From Theodoxus fluviatilis (Eukaryota > Mollusca > Gastropoda > Cycloneritida > Neritidae): 64,000 nucleotides of DNA. Made by a program: the position numbers and the translations under genes. Below the pieces are notes generated by a model. The model was not told the origin of the DNA. It worked only from the letters and a program-made list of their open reading frames with translations, and searched no databases. The DNA lies in assembly GCA_034096865.1 (NCBI GenBank), contig JAWQFJ010026605.1, positions 67,001 through 131,000 of the forward strand. The letters run 5' to 3'. Below, piece by piece: positions 1 to 10,897 of the stretch (position 1 is the first letter of the stretch; each line of letters starts with the position of its first letter).

Positions 1-40
1 TCCATTGGCTTGTGGGTAGTAGGGGCTGCTGGTGACATGT

Positions 41-268
41 TCAAATCCCCACTGTGCAGCAAAGGTCTTGAACACTTCTGCTGTGAATTCTCCCATTGGC
101 AATGACAAGGACCTCAGGTATCCCATAGCGCGTGAAGATACACTTCAGCTTGCGGATGACAGCTTCTGAGGTGATGGCAGACATGTGGACTATCTCTATG
201 AATAGTGTGTAGTAGTCCACAGTCACTAGGTAAGTGTTGCCTTTGAACTCGCAGAGGTCTGCAGCCAT
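41..268 (-). pseudogene. gypsy integrase catalytic core fragment
   Basis: Reads MAADLCEFKGNTYLVTVDYY, with the first Asp of the D,D-35-E triad in VTVDYY. The second motif, normally DNGPQF, reads ANGRIHS, so the second catalytic Asp is gone. The core is cut off toward the window edge. Confidence 0.85.
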
Positions 269-323
269 CCTCTGGAACGGGCGTTCTGGAAGTTCACTGG
301 GTGTCAGGGGTTCGCTTCTCTGG

Positions 324-746
324 CTAGGGCGTTCTATCTAGCAGTGGTTGCAGCTGGATACTATCTGCTGAATTTCTGTGCCGATGCCTGCCCACCATAC
401 TGAAGAGTTCCCTGCACTTGGTCACTCCCTGGTGTCCGTCGTGGATCCTCTGCAACATGTCTCCTTGCATAACTTTGGGGATGACAATGCGGTTGCCACG
501 GACTAGGAGGCCGTCCACGTCACTCAGCTCAGCAGAGATTGCAAACAGTTCCCTGGTTACACTCTTGGCATTCTGGACGAATTTTGGCCATCCTTCGTTG
601 ACATACTGAAGAGTTGTGCTGATCTCTGGGTTATTCCTGGATTGTTCGCGGATTTCCTCCAACTTCCTGTCAGAGACTGGCCATGAGGAAGGATCAGCAT
701 TGATATGAGCTTCAATATCCTCATGAATGTAGGCTGCTGTCCTCAA
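324..746 (-). pseudogene. RNase H-integrase linker and integrase zinc-binding region, decayed
   Basis: The frame contains the post-RNase H spacer and a stretch (LVRGNRIVIPKVMQGDMLQR..HDGHQGVTKC) typical of the HHCC domain of gypsy integrase. The His pair and first Cys are visible, the last Cys is lost after a frameshift. In 746-888 a further conserved spacer (YNAIAQYTPGKVMTVADSLS) is readable in another frame. Confidence 0.8.
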
Positions 747-887
747 CGTTTAGAAGACCTCATGATAGCGAGTCTGCGACAGTCATGACCTTGCCGGGTG
801 TGTACTGAGCAATGGCGTTGTATCTCATCACGCGCATCAGCAGCCTCTGGCAGTGTACTGGGGTTTCATTCAGATCCTTGGTGTTAG

Positions 888-1181
888 TCAGGGGTACCAG
901 TGGCTTGTGGTCTGCAGAGTGAATTGTTGGAGACCTATCAGGTATCCCTTGAACTTCTCACATGCCCACACGGACGCTAATAGTTCTTTTTCGATCTGGG
1001 CATAGCGCTGTTCCGTCTTGGTGAGGCTCCTGGAGCAGTGGACAATGGGTTTCAAGTTGTCTCCGTGCTTCTGAAGAAGAACGCCTCCGATGCCGTAGTT
1101 GTTGGCGTCAGCGCTGACGATCGTTGGTTTATGCGCATCAGAGAAAGGCAAAGTCGGGGGTGTGGTGATGAGCTTTTTCAC
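888..1181 (-). pseudogene. gypsy RNase H remnant
   Basis: Shows VSADANNYGIGGVLLQ (first catalytic Asp) and QRYAQIEKELLASVWACEKF (catalytic Glu). The next conserved DHKPL block is present only in another frame (about 910-890), showing a single-base frameshift. Follows RT directly, as in gypsy elements. Confidence 0.88.
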
Positions 1182-1211
1182 TTCAGCAAAGGCATGGGAC
1201 TGTGTTTGATC

Positions 1212-2174
1212 TCATGTCCATTGTGCATTTTCCCTTAACAGTTCATTGTGTGGCTTCAGGACCGTGGAGAGGTTGGGTACATACCTGCCCAGGTAGTTGA
1301 CCATACCCAGTAGGCGTCTCAGGTCAGTGACGTTCTCTGGGTCTTGGATTTCAAGGATTGCTTTGATCTTGGCCTTTGGTCTAATGCCGGTGCCGCTGAC
1401 AGTATATCCAAGGAAGTTGATTTCCACTTTTATGAATTGTTATTTTTCTTGGTTCAGTTTGAGGCCGACCTCGTTGAGTCGATGTAGGATTTGTTTCAGG
1501 AGTTCTTCATGCTGATGTTCATGAGGACTGTGCAGGAGAATGTCATCCATGTAGCATAGGACACCTTCCATCCCAGCCAGGATATTCTCCATGATGCGTT
1601 GGAAGATTTCAGGGGCAAACGTGATCCCAAAGGGAAGCCTTTGAAAGTAGAAGCGGCCAAAAGGTGTGATGAAGATGGTCAGTTTGGCTGAATGTTCATC
1701 CAGGGGAATCTGCCCAAAGCCCGAGGTTGCGTCCAGCTTGCTGAAGATTTTGGATGAGTGTAATTTTTGTATGATGTCATCCATTGTAGGCATCACGTAC
1801 CTATCGCGTTTCACGCTTTGGTTCAGACGGCTGAGGTCAACGCAGATGCGAACTCCTCCTGACTTCCTAACCACAGGCACCATTGGGGCACTCCAGTCAG
1901 TTGGCTCAGTCACTTCTCTGATGATTTCATCAGACTTCATTCGTTTCAGTTCTTCTTCAACTAGCTTCAGCAAGAAAATTGGGATTCGTCTGGCCACAGG
2001 TACGCTGTAGGGTTCTGCATCCTCCTTGAGGATAATCCTGACTGGCTCACATCTCAGAGGAATTAAGTCTACTTTTCCAAAGGTAGGGTCGACAACTTCG
2101 TTCACTCGTTTTACCAGTCCCATACGCGCTGCTGTGACACGGCTTAGGAGGCTGTCGATGTAGCCATCAATCAC
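1212..2174 (-). pseudogene. gypsy reverse transcriptase
   Basis: Two ORFs (2174-1440 and 1427-1212) together give a nearly complete RT. Visible motifs are SAPMVPVVRKSGGVRICVD, the palm motif SKLDATSGFGQIPLD (Phe where Trp is usual), LPFGITFAPEIFQR and the catalytic YMDDILLHS; the second ORF carries FLGYTVS and the thumb/connection. A stop at about 1438 separates the two. Copies DNA from RNA in retrotransposition when intact; this copy is broken. Confidence 0.93.
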
Positions 2175-2237
2175 GAATACTCTGAAGGGGAATCAACGAT
2201 CGTCTGGGTGGGTGGTGGCGATGAACTGTCCACATGG

Positions 2238-2459
2238 CTACATGATCCCACCAGGGCTCCGTAGGATGGCGTTTGATTTCATCAGGTTTTGCTTAGGCGT
2301 GATGTTGCTGAAGGAAGATTTAGCCATGATTGAGACGTCAGCTGTAGTGTCGATTTTGAAGAAAATCGCTTTTCCACCGATGTTGAGGGTTATTTTCCAG
2401 GGTGGTTCCTTGTCCTCACAGCTGGTTGCTCCGTCTTCACAGGCTCCTAGGAAGTACAC
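2238..2459 (-). pseudogene. gypsy aspartic protease remnant
   Basis: The segment reads as a retropepsin-like fold with an active-site stretch DTTADVSI, where DTGADVSV or DSGA is usual. The catalytic Asp is kept but the following Gly is Thr, so activity is doubtful. It lies between the zinc knuckle and RT on the same strand, as expected for a gypsy polyprotein. Confidence 0.7.
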
Positions 2460-2478
2460 TTCACTTTCATGACTTCAT

Positions 2479-2691
2479 TTACAGTTCGTGTTCTGCAGAC
2501 AGCAGCAAAATATTCTGCTTCCCGCTTTTTCTGAAAGTCTTCTCTTTTGCTGGGCATTCGTTTCTTCTGTGGATCTTCCCGCATTTCCCGCACTCGTGCA
2601 TTTCTTGTCCTTCCGATATCACTGGCTTTGCTTCCCCTTGTTTCTTCTTCCTCTGTGGTCTGATTGTTGGTGCAGCAGCCCTGTCAGTCAC
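2479..2691 (-). pseudogene. gypsy gag/pol zinc-knuckle fragment
   Basis: A short basic ORF with Cys-Gly-Lys-Cys-Gly-Lys-Ile-His and a following Cys resembles a CCHC nucleocapsid knuckle just upstream of the protease. It belongs with the element at 1-2726 and stands in the order expected for gypsy. The rest of gag is not recognisable further upstream. Confidence 0.6.
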
Positions 2692-2726
2692 TCGTTACAT
2701 TAGCGTGACCCTCGGCTAGTGAACCA

Positions 2727-3367
2727 CTCCCCACTCTGGCATCTGAATTGCAACATTTTAACTATAAATCTGATGTTTTCCTTCAAGTAAGACAACTACT
2801 TGCAATGGCATTGATTCATCCAATAAACTGTGTTGTGCTGAATGAGGCAACATTTGTAAGGAGTAATTTCAAATCGAGTTAAGTAATCTCTCTTTTCTGC
2901 CAAACGAAAGCACGAACCCAGGAACCAGGGTTAGAATCTGGGAAATAATGTAATTACACCTTGGCTCCTGTGAGGTCCGTGCGGGGGAACGGCACACAAG
3001 ACGAGAGAGACCCCTGCCACCAAGGTCTAGAGAGACCACTCCACCACGGTCTTGGGTTGGTCCAGGCCATTATCATCAGGCCTCGGACAAGCCAGGAGCT
3101 CCTGTACCCATGGGTTAATAAAGTTGTGGAAAGCAGCTACGACTTGTCTCATACCTGCGCCCTTCTACCATCAAGCCTCCAGCTCCTCACTGCTTGAAGC
3201 TCAACCACCGGCTTTTCATCTCCATTTTCACATTTTGTATCCAGTTACATGTGGGTCGCTTAGGATCCTTAGCTCCCATGACAGTCAGCCGTAGTCATGT
3301 TTGTTGGTCAAATACCGGTCCTTGAACATAACGAGCGATCGAGTTGCGATAAGGTGCACCTATCGCC
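2727..3367. other. Unassigned intergenic/TE-derived sequence
   Basis: No ORF, RNA gene or repeat structure could be recognised. Short open frames near 2961-3294 have no familiar motif. The stretch lies between the gypsy pol fragment and the next LTR and may be remains of either. Confidence 0.4.
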
Positions 3368-3941
3368 AGAATGTTCCGACCCTCCTTTGCGCTAAGCCCC
3401 GCCCTGCATATCTCAGAACATCCAGCATGAATCACTTTCCCGAAATAGTACCTGACTAGTGGAACAGTCAGGGTACCTTCTAGAGCTGGCCCCCCTTTGT
3501 TCTCGCTGCTCCCTTCTCTGCTATAGATAGTACCTTTGTTCTCATGAAATGGTTTGGTATTGGCCGAAGCGTTTGTTCCCGGGAGTATCCCAGTCGAGGG
3601 TATATAACGTGAACACTGCCGAGCACTCTTCCCCTCTCTTAAACCCCTCTCCCCATACCTCTCTCTCTCATAGCTGCCCCCTCTCCCCTGATCTCTGGTC
3701 CCTGCGGCCGGAGGGTCGGAGAGTTAGATGGCGGAATGACAAGGTCATAGAGTGATTAGCGTCTGGGGCCAGGAATTCTCATCTTCAGTAGCGAATAAAG
3801 GGGTTATACTGAAACATCATTGAAACTGTTGTCTTGCATGGGAAAGCCTGAGCGTCCTGCAATTAACGTAATCCACCAGCGAGAGGATAGCGGATGAAAC
3901 AACACCACTCTCCTCCCCTCCTCCCCAGTCTTTCCGTAACA
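3368..3941 (+). repeat. 5' LTR of a second LTR retrotransposon (left end missing)
   Basis: Bases 3368-3615 are repeated with few differences at 6742-6990, in the same orientation. It carries TATATAA at 3601-3607, an AATAAA at 3794-3799, and ends in TAACA at 3941, followed at once by a primer-site-like TGGTGTCAGAAGTGG. The first about 45 bp present in the 3' copy (starting TGTTGTGAAG) are absent here. Confidence 0.8.
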
Positions 3942-3942
3942 A

Positions 3943-3957
3943 TGGTGTCAGAAGTGG
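3943..3957 (+). promoter_or_regulatory. Probable tRNA primer-binding site
   Basis: TGGTGTCAGAAGTGG starts two bases after the LTR end and resembles the TGG-initial primer sites of LTR retrotransposons. The tRNA species was not determined. Confidence 0.55.
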
Positions 3958-4128
3958 AATTCCAGCTTGGCTACCCCCACCCAGATGTTATATTGGCTGC
4001 AACCTTGTGTCGTTAGCTTTGGTTTAAACGTCTATGACGGGCCAAAGCAAAAAGACAAAAAGTATTTACAGGAACTTCCCAACCCTTCAAAACTTGTTTA
4101 GAATACCCCCACCCAGGAGAGCAGCGAC

Positions 4129-4539
4129 ATGGTGAAACGAACATTATGGAAACAACTTTTGCTACATCTAAGAGCCGACCTGCGAGCAGACGACGAAGCA
4201 ACAAGAGCTCGCCAACAACAGCAGAGAGAAGACCGTTTCGAGGCAGACAGCAAAGGGATTGCATGTACAAAAGAAGAACTGCCGATAGAAGAAGACTGTG
4301 GAGCCATGGAGGATAATGCCAGTGAAGAGCTACCATGCATCTGAGTGCAGGTAGAGGGAATTCCGCTGCAGGGAAGCAGAGTAACCAGTGCCAGAGGAGC
4401 AGCTGAAGGCCTGTGCGACCATGTGGAGAGGGCAACCGGTGACACCACAAGAGAGGCGGAGTTGCCGTCACGGACAGGACAGCTGGGCATAGTGGCACAG
4501 GAGATGGCACTATCAGCGCTCTGGAGCGGTTTGGTGTAG
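4129..4539 (+). pseudogene. Possible gag-derived charged ORFs
   Basis: Two consecutive in-frame segments separated by one stop (at about 4342-4344) are rich in Arg, Asp, Glu and Gln. Position directly after the LTR and primer site suggests the start of gag. No zinc knuckle or capsid motif is visible, so this rests on position and composition only. Confidence 0.3.
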
Positions 4540-4976
4540 AGGCAGTCAACGAGAGATGCTATTCCCCCAGCGGTCTACGCCCTCGAAAACGTGAGTCTGC
4601 AAGGAGAGCGTACAACCTTGGACATGTCATCGCCGCTACCTTGCTTCGCAGAAGTGTGAGGATTCGTCGCTACAACGACCCGGCAGCAGGTCGTCTGGTT
4701 CACGAGAGAGCAACCAGGATCTGCTTCACCAGCAAAGGACGGACGACACGACCGAATGAACTTCCACAAGGGCGAAGGTGGCGTCGAGGGATTCGTCAGC
4801 AACAGGAATGAAAAGTGATAAAGACTTGACGCTACAAAAACGTTTCGATAGCAGTTGCGTCACCTTTGGTATGGACTGATGGCATTAGCTAAATGCTACT
4901 GCACAGGAGATATTGAGGAGTCAGGAGACTGAATGATGTGCTGCCAGGGAGGTAAGGAATGAAGCAATTTGATTTT

Positions 4977-5847
4977 TGACTCACATGCGAAGCAAAAGTG
5001 AGTCTATGTACTGAGCCGTGTCGTCCGTCCGTCCGTCCGGGCGTCCGTCCGTCCGTCCAGGCGTCCGGGCGTAAAAAACTTAAACGTTGGATTTTTCTCG
5101 GAGACTATTAAGTCTATCAACACCAAATGTGGCATGATGGTGTATGATGACAAGGCCTCAAAAAACATACCTAGTGACTTGACCTTGCTTCAAGGTCAAG
5201 GTCACAGAAGCCATAAATGTGGTCTCAAAAACAGTCATTTTTCACATTTTCCCAATTTTCTCCCACGTTCTTGAGAATGGCGACCTTAGCTACAAGTGGT
5301 ATATAGGTCAAAGCAAGCCCTATCTTTTGATACCAGTTTGGTTGACCTTGCTTCAAGGTCAAGGTCACAGGAGCTCTTCAAAGTTGGATTGTATACATAT
5401 TTTGAAGTGACCTTGACCCTGAACTATGGAAGATAACTGTTTCAAACTTAATAATTATGTGGGGCACATGTTATACTTTCATCATGAGACACATTTGTTC
5501 ACATATCATCAAGGTCAAGGTCACTTTGACCCTTATGAAATGTGACCGAAATGGGGTAGTGAACCACTAAAAGTGACTATATCTCATGGTAGAAAGTGCC
5601 AATAAGCACCATTGTGCTTCCTATGTCTTGAATTAACAGCTTTGTGTTGCATGACCTTGGATGACCTTGACCTTGGGTCAAGGTCACATGTATTTTGGTA
5701 GGAAAAATGTGTAAAGCATTTCTTTGTGTATGATGCCATTGGTAGGTTTAGTTGTTTGACCTTGACCTTGAAGGTCACCTGAAGGTCTAGGTCATATAAA
5801 GGTCAAGGTCAACCATGTGAGTCGTATGGGCTTTGCCCTTCTTGTTT
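4977..5847 (+). mobile_element. Inverted-end repeat family M, copy 1 (AAGGTCA-rich)
   Basis: A segment of about 870 bp starting TGACTCACATGCGAAGC and ending CATGTGAGTCGTATGGG...CCCTTCTT; GACTCACATG and CATGTGAGTC are inverted. An inverted copy with nearly the same sequence lies at 48449-49304. It has a (GTCC)n-like tract near the left end (about 5020-5065) and many copies of TCAAGGTCA or its complement. It encodes no protein; non-autonomous DNA element is the best description. Confidence 0.82.
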
Positions 5848-6678
5848 AATTTTATAGTAGGTCTTGATGCAGTATGTGTTCGCGGTGCCATTGTATTGCA
5901 TTTATGAGTTCAGCAAAGATCTGGATTTGACCTAATGTGAGGTCTACAGTGTAGATGTTGCGGAAGAATATCTGGATTTAACCCATTTAGGAGTCTCCAG
6001 TACTGTGTTTACTGTGGAGGGGGTCTGGAGAGGCCCAGAGGAGGCTGGTAGCACAGGTGTGCCGAGGGTAGACGTCCAGGTGGGACTTAGTGTGGGTCAA
6101 CAGCAATGGTGTGCTGTGTAGAGGTGTCCAGATCCTACCCATTTGGGGTAGGCAGCACTAGTGTGCTGTAAAGAGATGTCCAGATTCGACTCATCAGGAG
6201 ATGTTGGTACCGGTTCACCGTGTAGATCCAGTTTCAGGTATCATCAGATTGATAGTTGATTGCGTCATTGTGTGTTGTGCTATTCTGGCATAGAACAGCT
6301 AGAGCTAATAAGTGGCATGTAAAAGATTTGAGCATGTAACATTGTGCATCACTTTGTATAACCAGAATTCATGCTCCTTCCTCCCTGTGCCTTAATGAGT
6401 GAAGAAATGCAGTTCGTGTGTTTTCTTGATTTCCTATTTGAATCACCTGACAAGTATGTATGGCTGTGAGATCCCCAGCCGTTAGCGACTAAACGTTCGC
6501 TGACCCTGGTCTGTGCTCTCAGCTGGATATATAATGGACTTTCATTCATGGAATGGGCTGTCATCTTTCAAATGTTAAGAAATCAGTATTCTCCATGTTT
6601 TGTTGCTGCATTGTGTATGACCTGGCCCCGTCGCTAATGTTAGATCTGAAAGTATGTACTATTTAGGGACCGAATAGT

Positions 6679-6690
6679 TTTAGGAGGGGG
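6679..6690 (+). promoter_or_regulatory. Polypurine tract before 3' LTR
   Basis: A purine-rich run (TTAGGAGGGGGTAG context) directly precedes the TGTTGTGAAG start of the 3' LTR, where second-strand priming would occur. Confidence 0.5.
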
Positions 6691-6693
6691 TAG

Positions 6694-6990
6694 TGTTGTG
6701 AAGTCTTTGTTCACAGTCAGGGAAATCGCCTGAAGAGAGAATGTTCCGACCCTCCTTTGTTCTAACCCCCGCCCTGCATATCTCACAGCAACCAGCATGA
6801 ATCACTTCCCCGAAATAGTACCTGACTAGTGGAGCAGTCAGGGTACCTTCTAGAATAGTCTGGCCCCCCCTTTGTTCTCGCTGCTCCCTTCTCTGCTATA
6901 GATAGTACCTTTGTTCTCATGAGATGGTTTGGTATTGGCGGAAGCGTTTGTTCCCAGGAGCATCCCAGTCGAGGGTATATAACGTGAACA
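6694..6990 (+). repeat. 3' LTR (truncated) of the 3.4-7.0 kb element
   Basis: Starts TGTTGTGAAG and from 6742 matches 3368-3615, including TATATAA at 6976-6982. The match ends at 6990, after which the sequence differs, so the R/U5 part is missing. Confidence 0.78.
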
Positions 6991-7330
6991 TCTTCAGTTT
7001 TCCCTTGTTTCAAGGATGACCTGTTCTACTCCCATCCCTATGGGTCCTTTGCTGGGTCTGCAGAGCCACCAAAGTTTAAAGCAGGTGGGGCACTGGAAGT
7101 CTGTGGCTGTCAAGGGGCCTGCCACTGCTCTGTGTTGTTGCTCATGGGCTGCTGCACAATGCTGGCGACACTCCTGCAGCGCTGCGGATGCCTTGTGTGT
7201 GATTGCTAGACACCGCACTACCTCCTGAAGCTCAAGCGGCTCAACACTGCACCATCTCTGATCTTCCTTCAGTTTGTCTCTATGGTGCTTGGGCAGCTGA
7301 CCAACATTCCTTCTTCCATGTTCCAGTTTT
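6991..7330. other. Unassigned sequence
   Basis: No recognised gene. Short frames on both strands show no known motif. Confidence 0.35.
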
Positions 7331-7905
7331 CGGAAGTATAGCTCATTTGTGCTTGGGAAGAAGTGTTGATTTGTGCTTTGATAGGGGAATGCTAATTTGT
7401 GCTTTGGAGGAAATGGTGATTTGTGCTTTGATGGGGGAATGCTAGTTTGTGCTTTGGAGGAGAAGTGAGTTGTGATTTGATGGGGGAATGCTGATTTGTG
7501 TTTTGGAGGAGAAGTGGTGATTTGTGATTTGATGGGGTAATGCTAGTTTGTGTTTTGGAGAAGTGATTTGTGATTTGATGGGGGAATGCTAGCTTGTGTT
7601 TTGGAGGAGAAGTGGTGATTTGTGATTCGATGGGGAAATGCTGGTTTGTGTTTTGGAGGAGAAGTGAGTTGTGATTTGATGTGGGAAGGAGAAGTGGTGA
7701 TTTGTGATTTGATGGCGGAATGCTGATTTGGGCTTTGGAGGAGAAGTGATTTGTGATTTCATGGGGGAAGGCGTTTGTTTTGGAGGAGAAGTGAGTTGTG
7801 ATTTGATGGAGGAATGCTAGTTTGTGTTTTGGAGGAGAAGTGGTGATTTGTAATTTGACGGGGGAATGCTTGTTTGTGCTTTGGTGGGAGTGTGTTGGTG
7901 ATTTG
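7331..7905 (+). repeat. Tandem repeat of about 50 bp, degenerate
   Basis: About ten imperfect units built from TTTGGAGGAGAAGTG, GATTTGTGATTTGATGG and GGGAATGCTAGTTTGTG. Units differ by deletions and base changes. It is a minisatellite; the open frames in it are incidental. Confidence 0.85.
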
Positions 7906-8547
7906 TGTTTTTCGAAGGAGTGTTGGGAATATATGCGTGGAGGGTGGAGTGTTTTATTAAATTGTTGTTTCTATATCTGCTGTGTTTGTGCTGTGTTCGT
8001 GCTTAGCTCTGGATGGTGGCTGTGAGAGATATACCATTTTCAAGGTGTCAGTATGCATTGAGTTAGCTACTCACCATATCTGGCCTTGACAATGGCTTAT
8101 TGTTTCTTTTATTGTGCTCATTCACAATAGGGCACAGAAGTGAACATAAACACTTATCAAGGGGCCATGTGGGTCTATATTCTGTATTATCAACAGTATT
8201 ATTGTGCTGGGAATACATACTAGGTGATGCCTGTCCTCCGTTCAGTTGCCAATTTCCTCTACTAAGTTTTTATTTAAAATGTAATATCTTTATACCTCAA
8301 TAACTAAGTAGCAAAGCCCTAAGGGCTGGAAACTGTTCAGTTGTGCTGATTCAGTCAGTAAAAAATATTGGGAAAGTGGAGTTTACTAAACACTAAGATT
8401 CTTGAGAGGCATCAGAAGATATCTTGGGCACACTACTTCAAACCGGAATTGGTCACACTATCAGTGTGTGTCATTGCTACACAGTTTATGTACCCCAAAG
8501 CACTTGGAAAAAAAGGTTTGTCCAGTCCTGGAAGCACTAATCTCAAT
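7906..8547. other. Unassigned sequence
   Basis: No gene, repeat or element end was recognised. Confidence 0.35.
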
Positions 8548-8747
8548 CTAAATCTCAGGCTTCAGTGCTAAGATAGTAATCCCAGTCTTGAAAGCACTGA
8601 TCTCAATTGCTGGCTTCAGGTGAGCAGTGAAGGACACAGGATCATGTCTCAAACCTTCGACGATCACAGGGATCCAGAATCTTTGGGCAGAGGGATCTTC
8701 CTCATCATCACTCACTGAACCACTGCTCTCAGGACTGTCATCTGACA
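8548..8747 (-). CDS. Possible terminal exon of an unidentified minus-strand gene
   Basis: On the minus strand a splice-acceptor-like CTTTCAG ends at 8748 and opens a frame to a stop at 8548-8550. The peptide has an acidic Ser-rich start (SDDSPESSGSVSDDEED) followed by QRFWIPVIVEGLRHDPVSF. Other minus-strand exon-like frames lie at 8837-8980 (after a TTTTCAG) and about 9379-9494 (ending in a GTAAGT donor), but their phases do not join simply. I do not recognise the protein. A decayed gene or chance are both possible. Confidence 0.25.
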
Positions 8748-8980
8748 CTGAAAGATGAAGATAAAAGACAACTAAGTCTCCATTCTCTCAACGAGTCATT
8801 AGTTTTCACATTCATGAAATTCACATAAATGACCATTCACAGTGAATACCATGTCAAAGACATCCCAGCCAAGAAGGAGCTGTACAGGCTGATAACAAAG
8901 TTCAACCTCATGCACAGCACATAGTCATCCAAAAATACATGTTGATGCAGTGCTTTACAAGAATTCAGAAAATCCCCCAC

Positions 8981-9858
8981 CTGAAAATGTAAACATGTGA
9001 TAGTGAATTGCGAAGATTTCACCACATGATCTGCTATAGGTACACAGTGGTACTATTAGCGCATTACATGTTGTTGGGTTCATTTGAAAGTAAGTCTGAT
9101 CACATCAGACATCGAAACAAATGTAAACATGCAATCGACAGCCGTTCTTAGCAATTGAAGCATCGTCTTTACATTCGACATCGCCGTCAGAATTGGAAGC
9201 ATTATCAAGAATAACAGAGATTTCACCTCTGATCTGCACGTGGTATATAGCAGTAGCTAATTACAGCATTTTGCCTTGCTTTGAAAGGATATCCAGTCAT
9301 TTCGGACATCAAAACATATGTAAACATGCATAGACAGCCGCCAATCGCAATAAAAACGTTGTACTTACGTTCAACTTCGTCTGCACTGTCACGTACAGTT
9401 AGAAAAGGAAACGTTCTCCTCACTCGTAAGGCCTTCAAATCCTTCAGATTCAGAACCCGTCCATCAATTAATGTCTTCCCTTTCCATAGCTTGAATCAGG
9501 AAAAAAACAACCGGCTTAAAATTGACGATCTTCGGAATGAATTCGCAGCACTCGGGATACAGTCAAGGTAAATGTCAATGCTCTCCACGCAATAGTTAAA
9601 GATTGCGCCAATTGCTTAATTATAATGCGTTCTCAAAACGAAATATGGGTTTTCATCGTTTTCTTTTACTTTAATACCCAATCAAATGGTACTTTCTTCT
9701 GGAAATGTTTGTGTAATCATAGCAGTAAAGACAAAAATGTGTGGGTCCGAGATTTCATTAAACGCTCACCGTTACAACCGGCTAATCACAGTTAAGATAA
9801 CAAGAGTAGGCGGGGGAAAGTCATCTCTACGGGCATTCTGTAAACCCGAGTCAGTAGT
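8981..9858. other. Mostly unassigned sequence with one further exon-like minus-strand frame
   Basis: The minus-strand frame around 9379-9494 (WKGKTLIDGRVLNLKDLKAL start) is bounded by an acceptor-like TTCAAG and donor-like GTAAGT. The remainder contains nothing recognisable. Confidence 0.25.
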
Positions 9859-9899
9859 ATACTTTTGCCGGTAGGCGAAATCTCTAGTTTACTAGAATG
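9859..9899 (+). repeat. 41-bp inverted repeat, left arm
   Basis: Starts ATACTTTTGCCGGTAGGCG and is the exact reverse complement of 10898-10938. The pair encloses 1.0 kb containing the 5' LTR and gag start of the gypsy element. Confidence 0.9.
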
Positions 9900-10012
9900 C
9901 TCTACGGGGCATTGTCCAATCACAAGATTTGGCGGGTGAACACGTGACGTCATCCATATGCAAGTAGGTCAAGCTCTACGTTCCAGGATAAACCACCATC
10001 TAGGATATGACA

Positions 10013-10535
10013 GTGGGCGCAGTTGTTTTGGTATATATTGGTCAGGTCATTGACTGACGCGCGAGCGAGTGAAGCGAAAATTAATTGGCTTTGTTATGTC
10101 GCGTGACGTTAGTCGCGAAGGCCGCACAAGAATTGAGTATGTTCGCCCTTGTACTGGAAGTTTCTGGTATTTGAGAAAATGTATATAAGAAGCGACAGAG
10201 AGAGAGTGGGGGAGAGCAGCAGATACGACCAAGATAATGTGAGAGATTATCTTGTGGGAGAAGAGATCGAGTGGGGGAGAGCAGCAGATACGACCAAGAT
10301 AATGTGAGAGATTATCTTGTGGGAGAAGAGATCGAGCCTCTGCTGTACTATGTGCAGAGTGAAGTTGCTACGAGTTGTACGACGAATTGCTGTTGGCTGA
10401 TTTTCACCACTGTGTTGCGATCAGTGCGTGAATTAAGTTTATCGAAAACGACCACCAGTGTCTGTCACTTCGACTTGCTAGCGCAAGCCAGGAGAACCCC
10501 CGTACATCAGGATATTGCAAGAGAAGAGTGCAACA
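10013..10535 (+). repeat. 5' LTR of the gypsy element
   Basis: Matches the 3' LTR from GTGGGCGCAG onward and ends GAGTGCAACA at 10535. It contains TATATAA at 10182-10188 and an internal 63-bp tandem duplication (about 10206-10334) that the 3' LTR lacks. The first about 33 bp of the 3' LTR (TGTTGTGAAGG start) are not found here. Confidence 0.88.
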
Positions 10536-10587
10536 TTGGTTCCGCAGACGGCGACCACTAGTTGAAGCAGTGACACTGACAACGGAA

Positions 10588-10885
10588 ATGGAAGGCGAGA
10601 AACGCGTAACACGATCCACTGCACGCGCGGAGGCGACAGAGCAACAGACGGAAGACATGCGCATCGCAATGATGATGAGACTTCTGCTCGACCAACAGAG
10701 ACAGCAGAGAGAAGCCAAAGTTTGGAGAAGCCAGGAGGAGGAAAAACGAGATCGCGAGCGGGAGAAGGCAGAGCAGAAGGCAGACCGCGAGCGGGAGAAG
10801 GCAGAAGAAGCTGCATATCGCTAGCGGAGAGAACAACAAGCCGAACGTCAGGGACAGAGGGACTGCAGAGGGAAATCGAGGCAGT
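10588..10885 (+). pseudogene. gag N-terminal part (charged coiled coil)
   Basis: Starts at ATG 10588, about 50 bp after the LTR end, and encodes a Lys/Arg/Glu/Gln-rich helix with repeated DREREKAEQKA-type segments. A TAG at 10822-10824 interrupts it; the same frame continues with RREQQAERQGQRDC to about 10885. It then runs into the inserted element; gag resumes at about 15270. Confidence 0.7.
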
Positions 10886-10897
10886 AAGCTTTCGCCT

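Larger units (their letters stand above)
1..2726 (-). mobile_element. Ty3/gypsy retrotransposon pol region, decayed, 3' end beyond the window
   Basis: Read on the minus strand, domains follow the gypsy order: zinc knuckle (about 2690-2560), aspartic protease (2459-2238), reverse transcriptase (2174-1212), RNase H (1181-890), integrase zinc-binding linker (746-324) and integrase core (268-41). The reading frame is broken between RT and its C-terminal part, inside RNase H, and again before integrase, so no polyprotein can be made. No LTR is seen; the 3' part runs past position 1. The order PR-RT-RH-IN is diagnostic of Ty3/gypsy rather than Ty1/copia. Confidence 0.93.
3942..6693 (+). mobile_element. 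Decayed interior of the 3.4-7.0 kb LTR retrotransposon
   Basis: The space between the two LTR copies holds no RT, protease or integrase core. Short open frames at 4129-4539 encode a charged segment (RADDEATRARQQQQREDRFEAD), similar in style to a gag N-terminal coiled coil. A frame at 4569-4811 is very basic (LRPRKRESARRAYNLGHV start, many Arg). At 4977-5847 an unrelated inverted-end repeat is inserted. Bases 5848-6678 hold no recognisable gene. A purine tract AGGAGGGGG sits just before the 3' LTR. The element looks non-autonomous through internal deletion. Confidence 0.6.

Noticed and set aside
4013..4549. 178-codon minus-strand ORF
   Set aside because: Lies opposite the likely gag region of an LTR element, has no motif, and is probably a shadow frame.
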